Below are positions 22,127 through 37,100 of a stretch of 64,000 nucleotides of DNA, one piece after another. Made by a program: the position numbers and the translations under genes. Numbering within the stretch: the first letter of the stretch is position 1; every line of letters begins with the position of its first letter. Source of the DNA: Tridacna crocea (lineage: Eukaryota; Mollusca; Bivalvia; Cardiida; Cardiidae); assembly GCA_943736015.1 (NCBI GenBank), contig OX031065.1, positions 14,413,427 through 14,477,426 of the forward strand, given 5' to 3'. The notes under the pieces are model-generated. The model was not told where the DNA came from. It did no database searches and saw only the letters and a program-made list of their open reading frames with translations.

Positions 22127-25100
22127 CTATAAAATTCAATGACAAAAATATTTAGATAATACATGTAGTATACATTAACCCTTTACTCCATAGATACTCA
22201 TTTCTACACATCGCTTGTATGAGCCTTTGGAAAACATTGTGGCAAAAGGTGAAATTGCTCGTGATGAGCAATTTCACCTTTTGTCACAATGTTTTCTATG
22301 CTATCAAAAGGTGTCATATACACATAAGAAATGGCTTCATCTTTGCTGCTACAGTCGAAACTGTCTTAAGCAGCCAACCAAGGGACAAGCCAAAAGTGGC
22401 TGCATACGACAGTTGGCTGCTTAACACAGATCAGATTAGCAAAAATATTTTTCATTCTTTCACAACAAATTTAGAATTTTTCAATCACATGTATGATTTA
22501 CATTGTTGTCTGCAAAAGCTTTCAATTTGGACAAGTCCAATTTTTTTTAATTTCACTGCCGATGATAACTGTTGAAAACATTGTGGAATGAAAATAGAAA
22601 TCATTCCTCATGAGCACTTTCACCTCTTCCAGTCTTTCTCTGCTATACATTTTTATTGTAATCAGTAGATTTCCTTCGTTATCCAAGACCCATAACGTGT
22701 ATACCTGTACATCCGAGGTTGACAGGGTTGACATGCGTGTATTTTAGGTCAATCGAGTTCATTGTTTATAAATAGAAATAAAGGTACACAGTTTTACCCA
22801 AGGTCAATCGATCGATTTGAAAACGGTCCGAGCAGGTAGGCTACCTGTCAGAGTGGAAATAACGTTGTTCACCTCTCGTAGATGTAAGCAGGTAAATTAT
22901 GTTGTGAATTTTATCTACAAACGCAAAATAACATATTCATCGCGATCCCAAAAGGCAGACAATAATGAGCGAAAAGTTAATAATCAACAAAAACGATGAG
23001 AAAAAGCGAAGTTTTAAACTCTTGTGCTCAAACTGATCGGTGGAATTCCAATCAATCTAAAAATAGACAACCTGCAAACCTGACATCACTGACGTTCAAC
23101 GTCGGCAATATTCGACGGTTTAGCCAGTGACTTTCAGTATGACAGATTGTCTTGTTTGATCATATTTTTCTTGTAGACCACAGTATTGGGACACGAAAAA
23201 GAATAATTATTTTTTACTGTCCCAAAATTTACGCAAATCACGGTACTCGACGCCATTTTGGAAATTGGTAACCTCGTTTCCAATATAGTAATGTAAAGCA
23301 TTGCGGGGAAGCAGCGTCTATCTGCCGATCGAATAGCAAAGAATAGCCCGCTATAACACCATAACGTGTGACCATTTATGCAAAGTGTACACCTGCACTA
23401 TCATGAAGTTCAACTGTTTATCACACATGTTGATTGGTATAGCGTCGCGGTGTATGCACACGGAGCCAGACGTGTTAATTAATTTTTCACACCAACTGCT
23501 AGCAATTAGTCGGGTCGCGTGACCACTTTATGGGATATGCTTTAAGTGCAATTAAGATCGTTAAATGTGACCGCTGACCACATATCACAGTTTACCGTTA
23601 ATTAAAGGACTTTAAAGAGTTAATTTGCACGGGCGGGCCTGAACTGACCGTTAATCACAGATTGGCCGCTACGCACGTATGACCGCTAACTCAGATTCGA
23701 CTGTACTTAGGATCAATTAGAGATAACAGAAATGCCTTATGGGGTAAAGGGTTAATCTTTTACAACAGAATTCCGTTTTAACAACATAAGGAAAAAGCCT
23801 TTTGAAAACATTGTTGAAATGGGGGTAATAATTGGTCACCAGCATTTTCTCTTTTTAAAACAATGTTTTACACCTTTTTTCAAGAGAAGTGTCAGCATTT
23901 GAGTCGCATATGCCTTGTCATCTGCAAATGCTTTAAGGTTTGGTCAGACTGCCAGACGGATATGTAACATGCGGAAAAACGGAAAAACATGCAAGCTTTC
24001 ACCCTCAGGGATTATTTATTGTGCCTCATAACTGACAGCCGTGGTTTTTTTAACAATAAACCATGATAGAAAGAAGATTATTTTTTAACCCATTACCACA
24101 CAATCCCTACTTTTGACGCCCCTGAGAAAGAAGCCTTAGAAAACATCGTGGGAAAAGGAGAAAATGCTGGTAACCAGCATTTTCCCTTTTTCCCACAATG
24201 TTTTCTTACCTTCACAAAACGAATTTCAAATTTTGAGTCACTTTTATTTTGTCATCTGCAAATGCTTTCAATTTTAGTCCAGTCTAGAATATTGTCGTTT
24301 GGTAATGGGTTAAATATACATATTTTAAATGGTGTGAATTAAAATTTGCCTGCTATTTGATCCCCTAAGTTGTTTGGCTGCTAAGTGGTGTTCAATTGCT
24401 ACAGTGTTTCAATACAATGGCAGTTTCAAACACAAAGTCATGGTCACAAAGAGGAGAGGGACAGACAAGAAGACAGGCAAGGGGTGACCTATGTGTTGAC
24501 CCTGTACCAAACGACAAAATTTCAGACTGGTCTGAATTGAAAGCACTTGCAGATGACAAATAAATGCAAGTCAAAAATTGAAATTTGTTTACAGCATTGT
24601 AGAAAACATTGTGGGAAAAGGAGAAAATGCTGGTTACCAGCATTTTCTCCTTTTCCCACAATGTTTTCAAAAGTGTTCTATCTCAGGGTCATAAAAAACC
24701 AGGGATTGTTTGGTAAAGGGTTAGGGAGTGATATACCTACCTCTGCCACACTGCCAGGTTCAATATCAGCCACTTTGACTGGGGAGTCGCCCCTGACGCT
24801 GAACCCAAACCCCTGGTCATTAGTTCTATCTAAAGTAACAGTTCTGGGTGCTGTCCAATGGTTCTTTGCATTGAATATGGATATCGGACCCTGAAATGTA
24901 TGTCAACGCAACTAAGTTTGAATCATAGACTGTTTGTTTATTTTTATGGTATTTTACACCATTTTCAACATTATTTCAGTTACATCTCAGCAGCCTGTGC
25001 AGCTATCCATGCTTTCATGAAGTTTCTTTAACTCTTCACCAAACAGCAAAATTTTAGACTGTTCCAAATAGAAAGCATTTGCAGATGACAAAATAAATAT

Positions 25101-28100
25101 GAAATTTCAAATGTTGTTTTGAAAGAGCAGAAAACATTGCGGGAAAAGGAAAAAAATGCCGTTTACCAGTATTTTCTCCTTTTCCCACAATGTTTTCAAA
25201 AGACTTCTTTTTTAGGATTGTTAAAAGTCGGGATTGTGTGGTAAAGGGTTAAGCACTACTTTATACAATATTCTTCCCAAGCTACTGGCTGCTTTCCCAC
25301 ATAGTAACTGTCAAAACAATGATCAGCAGTGCAAGAGGAATGATTCCTGTTGAAATCACTGTCATCAATCCTCGGAAAGAAATTGGCCAAACTGGAGATT
25401 CAAATCAGTCACTCCCTTGGACTGAAGTCCTACTAGCTACAGACTGCACTAACAGACTTACCTGTAGTCAAAGAATACCAGGGCCAGTATTCACCGACCA
25501 TTCTTAAGAACGTTTTTTATCTAATTCTCCAGAAATTCAATATTTGAAATTAACACAGCTTCTGATTGGCTAAACCATGGGTTAGCTAATCAGAAGCTGT
25601 TTTACTTTCAAAGTTGGAAAATCCTGGACAGAAAGACAAAGAACGTTCTTGGTTGGTGAATACAGGCCCATATTTGTTTCACATAAAACTACTACATAAC
25701 ATCTGTATCTATATTCACCAAACATTTCAGTATAGATCAAACTCTAAATTCCATGACTAGCAATGTGATCAGACAAGACCAAATGTCACTGCCAATGACA
25801 TGGCTAGTCCTGGAATTCAGATTTAGATTTGAACTGCAAATAGTTGGTTAATTATGGTCTGTGGATGACCAGTATGTTTTTCATGAACTTTTGTATCATC
25901 CTACCATGAATGGATTCTACAAGATTTGGCAGAGCTTGTGTTTGCCAAACGGAACATGCAAAGACAGATATGAGCTTTCAACAAATATTATATAAATGCA
26001 TATCTGCAGATTTTTTTTTCTTCTTTTTAATCACAATACAATCAGAGCTGTCACTAAATCTAACTTAATACCCCCCCCCCAAGCGCTTTGACTGAAACAG
26101 GCAATTATCTGTACACAGATGGACACATGGACAGACAGGCTGATGCCAGTATAGCCCCGAAAACATTTGTTTTTCGGGGTATAGGTCATGCTCTGTGAGA
26201 CGGGTTTTTACAGTATGTACAAAAAGTATCGAACTAGGTCACCCTGTACAATCCGAACAAGCCAACCTGGGTAAAACAGTTTGGCTATTTTTAAGTTTGG
26301 GTTTCATGGATCCATAATTATGAGACCACATGCTCAGAATAATGCATCATTAAACTTCATTAGACTACCCCCCCCCTTTTTTGTCAGAATGTTTCCCATA
26401 TCTATAGCTGTTTAGATCATTCTTACTCTTTACCACACAAACCCGACTTTTGAACAACTCTGAGAAAGAAAGTCTTTGAAAACATTGTGGGAAAAGGAGA
26501 AAATGCTGGTAACCAGCATTTTCTCCATTTCCCACAATGTTTTTTACCTTTCCCAAATCAATATTCAATTTTTGATTCACATTTATTTTGTCGGCCGCAA
26601 AAGAGGTGCTAACCATTAGAGCACACATGATTAGCACAAATTACAAGAATCAAAAATTGATTATTGATTTGGTAAAGGTAGAAAACATTGTGGGAAAAGT
26701 AGAAAATGCTGGTAAAGGCAATGTTCCAACAATCTTTTCTACCTTTCCCAAATCAATATTCAGTTTTTGATTCACATTTATTTTGTCAGCCGCATAAGAG
26801 GTGCTAACCACTGGAGCACACATGATTAGCACAAATTAAGTTGCAGTACTATTGTAGAGAGATTATAATCATACTGCACAGAACTGACCCGTCATCTTGA
26901 GAAACTTGGGCAATATAATCTTAGATAATTTACTGATAAATACTACAGTAGACACTACTCACCAGTTTGTGGAAGATTTCTTGCACTTTGACCTTGGTAA
27001 ATTCTGGACTGATTGGAGCAACTATCTGTTGGGTGGAGGCCTTTATTTTCGGAGCTGTATGTATCTCTGTAAAATCATCTTCTTCTTCCAATGTGGAGAA
27101 TTTTGAAACAGATCTGTTGGAGGACAAGCAGAGGGATCGAAATAAATACATACAATAATGAAAACATCATATAAAGTACATGTATAAGCCATGGCTCTTG
27201 GTTTGAAAAGTAATATCTTAGCTTCAGGAATTTATCTACTCCATATTTTTGAGCTAAATGTGTACACACAAAAATACTCCAAACAATACAAGCTCTAGCG
27301 AAAGATCTAGTAAAAATGGTTACCAGCATTTTCTAGAAAACATTTTCTACTTTTCCCACAATGTTTTCCGAAGGCTTCTTTCTCAGGGTCGTAAAAAGTA
27401 GGGATTGTGTGGTAATGGGTTAACTTAAAACTTAAGCAGCTATTTTGAAAATTCACTTTCTGTGCAGCCTGATCTTATCCATATCAACTAAAAAGCCTCT
27501 TTTCACCCTCAGTACTGATATACATGTAATTTATAAATCTTTTTTGCAGTGCACACTATGTTAATTCATTACCAAACGACACAATTTTAGCTTTGTCCAA
27601 ATCGAAAGCATTTGCAGACAACACGATATAAGTGACTGAAAATTTTAAATTGTTTTGTGAAGGGTAGAAAACATTGTTAGAAAAGGAGAAAATGCTGCTT
27701 ACCAGCATTTTCTCCTTTTCCATAATGTTTTCTAAAGGCTTCTTTCTTAGGCTCGTCAAAAGTAGGGATTGTGTGGTAATGAGTTAAAAGCTATACTATG
27801 ACATCATTCTTCATATGGCCTCTTAAAATCTATTCTATACACATTTTCTGAATCTACACCCTTTATCACACAACAAAATTCATTTTTGACTTGTCAAAAC
27901 AGAAAACATTTGCAAACAACAAAATTATTGGGAATCAAATATTAAAATTTGTTTTTGAAAGGGTTTGAAAGGGTAGAAAATATTGTGGGAAAGGGAGAAA
28001 ATACTGGTTACCAACAATTTCTACCTTTCCTACAGTATTTTCAGAAGTCTCCTATACTGTTGTTAAAGGTTGGGATTGTGTGGTAAAGGGTAAATATCTG

Positions 28101-31100
28101 ACTGCTCATTGAGTTCTCTTACCTTTCATGAGCTCTCTTCAAAATCGCAAAAAATGTGTCCACCTTTCTTAGCTGTTTACACATGTCATGTAAGCGTAGA
28201 CCTTCCTCATGGCAGATTAAAGCTTCCTTTAAATGTGCTTTAGCTGTAAAGATAAATAAGTCAATATGTGACCTGTCACATGGAAAAAAAAAGGAGCATC
28301 TGGGAAAAGCAAAACTGAATCTTGTCAAACTGTGAGAATTGCGAAGACTGACCAGGGTCGACACTTTTCTCTTTTATGATATTTTCTGCATGAAAAGTAG
28401 TCATTCTACCTCACTTAACCCTTTACTCCACAGATACTCATTTTGACGCATCAACAACAGACAGCTTCTGAAAACATTGTGGGAAAAGGAGAAATTGCTC
28501 GTAACGAGCAATTTCTCCTTTTTCCACAATGTTTTCCACTCAGTCAGATATTTGTATCCCCATTTGTCCGTATTTTTGACATCATAATTATCTTTATTTG
28601 CTGCTGAAATGGAACAGCCTCAAATTGGCATATCAGGTAAAGGGTTAACACATTAAACAATCATTTTTTGAACTATCATCTAAAACTGAATTACACTATT
28701 GTTGATCTGTTTTCATTCAACTGATTTACGGAGTTCCCAGATTGTCCCTTTTTGCATAACGGATCACAAATGTTAACTCCTTACCAAATGACAAAATTTT
28801 AGACTTGTCCAAATGGAAAGCATTTGCAGACGAGAAAACAAATGTGACTCAAAAATTGAAACTTGACTTTAGAAGAATAGAATAGAAAACATTGTGGAAA
28901 AAGGAGAAAATGCTGGTTACCAGCATTTTCTCCTTTTCCCATAATATTTTCAAAAAGCATCTATCTCAGGGTCGTGAAAACCAGGAATTGTTTTGTAAAG
29001 GGTTAAGACTGATGAGAATATGAGAATTTATTTTCTTACAATTTCCTTGAAATGATAATTTGTACAAAATAGGTATGATATTGAAATTGTATTCAACCCT
29101 TCACCAACTTGACCACTTCCAGATTCTTTCAATTCTAAAGCATCTGTGGACAACAAATTTGTTACTGGAACTCTTTGACAAAGTGGGAAACGTTGTAGGA
29201 AAAGGAGGGTATGTTGTTAGCCAGCATTTTCTCCTTTTACCACACTGTTTTCCAAATTCTGCTCAATTAGGATTACTGAAACCCATAATTGTTTGGTACC
29301 AAATTAACCCATTACCAAACAATCCCGGGGTTTTCACGACCCTGATAGAAAAGCCTTCTGAAAACATTGTGGGAAAAGGAGAAAATGCTGGTAACCAGCA
29401 TTTTCTCCTTTTCTTACAATGTTTTCTACCTTTCCAAAAACAAATTTCAGTTTTTGAGCAACTTTAATTTGGGTGTCTTGAAATGCTTCCGATTTGGACT
29501 AGTCTAAAATTATGTCGTTTGGTAAAGAGTTAAAAGTGAAATAAAGACAGATGTTTGGCAAAGGGCCAAACCCACTTTTTCCAGAACATGGCTTATTCAT
29601 TATCATCTCACTGATTATCGTTGAATCATATGGCCTACAGTACGCAAAAAGGACTTTCAGGCATTTGCATAAAGTATAGCCCTGAATCACCCTCCGCAGG
29701 CTGATCAAAGACAACACTCTCCAAAAGTGTGTGATTTTCTATTTCATGTAAGTCCATGGCAGGATAAAGTCTAATGTTGATGTTAAGTGCAGTCTCTGAT
29801 TAGCCTGGACTACTGCATAGGCTGATCCAAGATGACAATTTATGAAAATTGTCCAAAAGCCTCTTTTTACATGTTGAACACCATATGATATTATCATGAA
29901 CCATTTACCAAGCTGTTTCCTGTCATCAAAGGTTTGTGGTACTTTAACGGGTAAATCTTCCTCTCCTTCCTCACACCGGGACAACCCAGACACTAGCTCT
30001 GTCACCTTGTCTAGATCAATGCTATCTGTACCAGAATAAAGAAACAAGACTAATTCTGAAAGAGGATTATGTTCACCCTATATCACCCTCCTCTTTAACA
30101 AAGTAAGGTAAAAATATGGAAAAAAAACATTTAGGGCATAGGAGAAAATTTTTACTCTTTCCCAAACAATCCCTAGTTTTGATGACAATGAGATACAAGC
30201 CTTTTGAAAACATTGTGGCAAAAGGAGAAAATGCTGGTAACCAGCATTTTCTTCTTTTCCCACAATGTTTTCTACCCTGCTAGAAACAAATTTCATTTTT
30301 TGAATTATGTTTATTTTGTTGTCAGTAAGAGCTTTAAATTTGGACCAGTCTAAAATTTTGTGATTGGGTAAAGGGTTAAATGTCCTTTTCCCACAATGTA
30401 CTCTATCCTATCAGAAAATTTACTGTATGCATACTATTTTGAATATATTCTCTGCAGATATTTTGAATTAGAGGGAGTCTAGAATTTCTTGTGTGGGAAA
30501 GGGCTTAGCAAGTATTTTTCTTTCCTCTAATATGAAAGAAGTATGTACTAAAAGGGGGAATTCCTCAATTTTGACAATTTCTCCTTTAATCACATTGGTT
30601 TTCATGAGCAATATAATGAATGAATAAACAATTATTTTTGTACGTGGTAATCAATATAATGAAAGGATAAACAACTATTTTTGTATGTGGTAATCTATCG
30701 ACCCTTTGCCACAAGAATAAGTTTTAGACTTTCCTGCAGTGAAAGCTTTTGCAATGAGAAATTGAACTCATCTGAAATGATGCAATTTGCTTTCAAATGG
30801 ACAGAAAAAAAAGTGCTAAAAAGGAAAAACTGCCGGTTACCAGCATTTTCTTCTTTTCCAACAATGTTTTCAGAAGCCTATTTTCTCAGCGTTGTATAAC
30901 TCTTTGCCACAAGATCCCAACTTTTAATGACCCTTTGTAACAGGTCGTCTGAGAACATTTTTGGAAGAGGAGAAATTGCTGGTTACCAGCATTTTCTCCT
31001 TTTCTCACAATGTTTTTTTACTTTTTACATTTCCTAAAACAAATTTCAATTTTTTTATAATGTAAATTTTGTCACCTGCAACTGTTTTGAATTTGGACTG

Positions 31101-34100
31101 GTCCAAAATTTTGTTGTTTGGGCAAGAGTTAAACTTGGGTCTGTGTAGTCAATAGTTAACTTTTTACGACACAGCAAAACTTTGAACCTATCCAAATTAA
31201 AAGCATTTGCAGATGACAATTTCATAATGGATCAGATGACATAATTTTACTTTGATAAGGTAGAAAACTTTGTGGGAAAAAGAGAAAATGCCAGTTTCAA
31301 AAGACTTCTTCTTCAGGGTCGTTAAAGGTCAAGGTTGTGTGGTAAAGCCTAAAGGGTTAAAATATTTCTGCTTGGAGTCACTTGCACTGCATGGTGACTG
31401 GTTCAATAACCAAAGATTCCCCTAGCACAGAAGGAAGGGAAAAGCTCACCTGGCTGATCCAGTAAAGCATCAGCAATATGATGGTTGGCTAATGCGTTAT
31501 AATACTCTGTCTTCACTTGGGCCATACACAACCATGAGAATGGTATATAGTCTTTTACTGGCTCTGTGCTCATTAGTTGTTGGGTGTCACGGTACATGTG
31601 AGACACCTGCAAAGGGTAGTTAGTGATAAAATTAAGAAACAATCTTCTTTCTATTGTGGTTTATTGTCCAATAAACTAGTTGTGAGTTATGAGGCATAAT
31701 AAATAATCCACAAGGTTGATAGCCTGAGTGTTTTATTCATTGTGCCTCGTAACTCACAGCATAGTTTATTGAACTATAAACCACAATAAAAGATAGTTTC
31801 GATTCTAACATGACCAAGTCTTAATGACAGGAAAACAAGTTCATACTTTGACTAAAAACACAGATCCAGTTTATATTCCATTAAAAAACTCACTCACTTA
31901 CTTTATACAGCATGATGTCACTTTATACAGAATGACGTCACTCTAAATACGCATAATAACATAGACTTCAGGATTTCAGATCAAGATATTGTAGGTAGGG
32001 TAGGTAGGAATTTATCTTTTTTTTTTTACCCCAAAAACATTTTACATGGAACACATAATGAAATCACACACAGCGGGTAACTTTTTTTCAATCATGGCAA
32101 AAAAGGATTAGGGTCAGCAGCACTTTCTAAGTAGGGAAGGGAAACCCTAAACACAGATATTTTTTCATGCCTAACCATTTTTCTTACTAGCTGGTGGTTG
32201 CCAATATGGGCAATACTCCTAGACAACTTCTGGTCATTTCTAGTGGGGATAGTGTAAATATAGGAAAAAAAACAATCCCAAGTTATGCCTTGTTCTTTAA
32301 CCCATTTCCACACAATCCCTAATTTTTACCACCCCAAGAATGGAGCCTTTAGAAGATATTGTGGGAAAATGAGAAAACGCTGTTAACCAGCATTTTCTCC
32401 TTTTCCCACAATATTTTCTACCCTTCACAAAACAAATCTCAAGCTTTCAGTCACTTTTATTTTGTCATCTGCAAATGCTTTCGATTTAGACAAACAGAAA
32501 ATTTTGTTGTTTGGTAATGAGTTAACTGTTTACTACACAATCCTGAGTTTTATCAACCCTCAAGTGCATGGCTTTTGAAAACACTGGAGAAAAAAAAAGA
32601 AAATGCTGGTCACTGTCACTTTCATCTTTTCTATATTCTTTTTTTAAATACTATTCAAAGGCAACAATAATCATTCAGACTGCATTTGTTTCGCTGTCAG
32701 GAAAAGCAGTCAATTTGGTCTTGTTTGCAATCTTGTTGTACTACAGGTATAAAAGTTTAATCTTTTACCACACAACAAAATTTTAGAGCTGTCCAAATTG
32801 AAAGCATTTGCAAACAACAATTTCAATGTTGCCCAATAAGGCAATTTTTGTTTGATTGGGTAGAAAACATTGTGGGAAAAGGAGAAAATGCTGGTTACCA
32901 GCATTTTCTCCTTTTCCCACAATGTTTTCAAAAGGCTTCTTCTTTAGGATCGTTTAAAAGTCTGCATTGTGTGGTACAGGGTTAAAGTGCTCTGTGTATA
33001 GCACTGTCTTGCTGGGCCTCAGATTAAAGTTTTATCTGAAAAATAATCAGTAATTGTATCTTTCACATTAGAAACAAGTAGTGGCACTGTTGCCATGGTG
33101 ATACATACCATAGAAGCTTCCTGAGCGATACAAAAATACTGTAAGATTCCCTGACTGACCCCTCCCAAGGTCAAACTTTGGTACACACATTCCTGAGCTT
33201 GAGACTGCAAATACAAACATATATTAACATATAAAGTACTGATAACCAGTGCTGATAACCAGCATTTCTACTTTTTCCTTCATTGTTTTCTGTACTTTCA
33301 GGTGCAAATTTCACCATTCACCTCTTTACCAGATCACAAAATTAAAACTTGCTACAAGATGTGCCAGCAACAAATGAAATTAGGCTATAGAAAAATATAA
33401 GATTTGTCCTTAACTCTTTACCACACAGTGACAACTTTTAATGACCCTGAGTTGAGGAAGAAGCCTTCTGAAAACATTTGGTACCCAGCATTTTCTCCTT
33501 TTCCCACAAAGTTTTCTACCCTTTCAAAGAAAAGCTGTATCATTTTAGCCTCTTTGCTATTTTCCTGCAAGGTTTTCAATAGGCTTCCTGGTTATCAGCA
33601 TTTTTCTCCTTTTCCCTCAATGTTTTCAGAAGGCATCTTCCCTGCTGGGAAGTAGCATTTTCTCCTTTTCCCACAATGTTTTCTACCCTTCACAAAACAA
33701 ATTTCAAATTTTCAGTCCCTTTTACTTCATCATCTTCAAATACTTTCAATTTGGACAAACCTTAAATTTTGTCGTTTGGTAATGGGTTTAGATATCCCCA
33801 GCAGGCTAAAATACAGACCTTAGAAATTCACACCTTCATGTGATTATGTAACACTTGCAGTAAACAATTCTCTTTCGCTATTTATTACCTGTAGTTTATA
33901 TTTTACAATCTATTGTGCAATCAAGGTGTGATAATGCCTGCAGTGTGATTCAATCAATCCTTCCTTTTCATTTTAATTTTGGCCCCCTAAAGTCTTGTAA
34001 CAAACACACATGAAAGGCCATTGCACAACAAATTTTGAAGAAGTTAGCATGGGTGTTAAACCATAACATTTAACAGATTTAGTTGGTTACCTTCTCAAGA

Positions 34101-37100
34101 AAAATAACCATACTGGACTTTTGTTTCAAGTTTCTTGTTTGAACCGTGGATATTCTAGCAACATTTCTAGTATAAGCAGAATAGTAAGTAGGTTTGTTTT
34201 TCTATGATAATCACAGAAACTGTCACTATTTTTTACCAAAAAACAATTGTTGATTTGACAATGATGTACATCAAAATGTTACAGCGCATTGTGGGAAAAG
34301 GAGAAAATATTGGTTACAAGAATCATCTCAACTTATCACGATGCTTTCAAAAAACATTTTTCCAAGGTAAGTTAAAACTCAGAATAGTTGGGTAAAGGGC
34401 TAACTGTATAAAAACCTGCTTTCACTATATCTAGGTAATTATTCTCCTTAACCCATTACCACACAGCAAAATTTTAGATCTATCCAAGTTGAAAGTATTT
34501 GTAGACGACAATTTCAAAGTGGCTCAAATGGTGCAATTTTGCTTTGATAGAATAGAAAACTTTGTGGGAAAAGGAGAAAATACTGGTTACCAGCATTTTC
34601 TCCTTTTCCCACAATGTTTTCAAAAGGCTTCTTCCTCAGGGGCGTTAAAAGTCGTCATCGTGAAGTAAAGGATTAAGGTGTTTCAGAAGTCTACCACACA
34701 ATCAACAAAGACAGCATAAAGACAAGATTTTCTCCTGCAATACAAAATCAAATACATGTAGCTTCATCTTTAGAGGAAAGAAACCATATACCTTTGCCTT
34801 ACAATACAGACAATCAACACTTAATCATTCTGCCAAAATATTTTTCAGAAGACTGATACTGTATAACTTCTACCACAGACATGCTAGAAAACTCTTCAGA
34901 AAATCTTGCAACTCCCACAGAATGGGAAGTAACTGCAGTGCGATTTGTAACATCCACAAAATATTACTTCCAAGTTGATGAAAATTTTAACTCACAATAT
35001 GATGGTCTAATAAACAGTACAGAAAATGCAGAAGAAATTCTAACTGGTCCTGAAAAGGCATTTGATGATGACACAAATCAGCAACCTGTTTCAGAGGTAG
35101 TGGGTAGTGACAAGATTCCTACAAAGAATGATTCAGATGATCCCGGCACTTGCAGCAGGAATTTTTGCTCAGATAAATCAGGAGGAGAAATAGATGGTAC
35201 TATAACAGGACAGAGGATTCATCAAGGAGGTGATCCACATGGGGGTGATGGTTGTGATACTGGCAATAGGTTCTGTTGCCCAAGTGATGTGGATGGCTTT
35301 GAATTACCGCATGGTGGACTAAGCAGAAAGCATAATTGCTTAAGCAGTTTCAAACAAGAAATAAAGCCAGTTACAGACCAAAAAGTGAAGAAAATGAAGA
35401 AGAGTAAAAGTTTTGTGAATCAGTTCAGGCGCTGTTTACCAATTGGACAACATTAAGACGGAAAGTTCTCATTTTGTAATTGTGAAGGTAAATTCAAAAA
35501 GGGATCCTTCAAGAACACACACAGGAAACTATGAAAAATGATATGAGAAATGAACTCTTTACCAAACAACAAAATTTTGGACAAGTCCGAATTGAAAGCA
35601 TTTGCAGACGAAAAAATAAATGTGAATGAAAAGTTGAAATTTGATTTGAGAAGGCCAGAAAATGTGAGAAAAGGAGAAAGTGCTGGTTACCAGCATTTTC
35701 TTCTTTTCCCAAAATGTTTTCAAAAGGCTTCTTTTCCAGGGTTGTCAAAAGTCAGCATTGTGTGGTAAAAAGTTTAAAAAAATGTCTTTATCCTAAAACT
35801 CTCTTATTTTGAGTGCAATATACCATCACAAATTTTCTTATCTTTAATGCACTTTTGATATCACAGTTGTTTGTCATCATTTTGTTCATATTTCAAAGAA
35901 GTGAATGTTTTTTATGGATATCACCACTGGTGCCACCACAGATGATATATCTTCTGATCTATCATTTGTAACACATTGTTATGTGATAAAAAGAATCTGA
36001 CATTTGTTGGCAATTGAGAGAGAATTTTCATAGACTCATCAAGAAAAAAATGTTGAGCAAAAGCTCACAATTTCCCCAGACTTGTTTAACCCATTACCAC
36101 ACAATTCCCGACTTTTGACAACCCTGGGAAAGACACCTATTGAAAACATAGAGGGAAAAAGAGAAAATGCTGGTTACCTATAAAAAGAATTTGCATCATT
36201 TGAATCACAATGAAATTGTCATTTGCAGAAATCTTAAGTTTATCTATACAAACTCTGAAACCACTGTGTGTGGCTGCTTTGAATTTGAAATTGTCTGAAA
36301 TTTGTCAGTAGGAACAGGTTAAAATCAAATATGATCATACCATCATGAGTTGAACCAACATTGTTAATGTCTGAGGCTGCATATCCATGGACGGGGCGTG
36401 ACTAAAATGGTTGTGTAAGTAGCGGAAGGCCCCTCCCGCCATCTCAAAGTAGTGTATAGCTCTCCGTAATCCATCTTTTGTGCTCCTATCCTGTAGTGTA
36501 AAATGTATCAGAGCTCCAGACAGAGGTAGTGAATTTTCTTTGAAAATTGAAAATGTTACTTATTGTCCACTAAATCCTATGTTGTGGGTACTCACTAGAA
36601 TCGTCTCATCAAGACGATTCTAATGAGTACCAACAATATAGGGTTGGAAGAGAAATAATGGGTTTGGAATACTATCACTCCCTCTTATCTGGAGCTCTGA
36701 TGTATTCTGTCTGATTGCTTAGCATGACAATAACCTTCACCGTATAATCCGGTGTTTTAATGACTCTGAAGAAGAACCCTTTTGAAAACATATTAGGAAA
36801 ATGAGAAATGATGGCCACCAGCATTTTCTCCTTTTCCCACAATAATTTTTATCCTCTCAAAGAGGAATTTTCTTTAGATTCACAATTATTCTGTTGTTTG
36901 CAAAGACTCTCCATTTGGATAAAACTAAAATTATGTTATTCATAAAGGTTAACTATTTTGGAGCTATTAATGATCAACATCAGGTGGCAGAAAAAGTCCA
37001 GTCTGATTTTGATCTGAACTATAATAATCTTCAGGAGTTTAACACCTCACAACTCCATGATTTAATGATCTTTAGGAAGACTACCTATGTTTTCTCCATT

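Noticed and set aside
21828-22142. 104-codon plus-strand ORF
   Set aside because: Antisense shadow of rhophilin exon 15.
22817-22999. 60-codon ORF in element V as a transposase fragment
   Set aside because: Too short, no DDE, helix-turn-helix or CENP-B-like motif.
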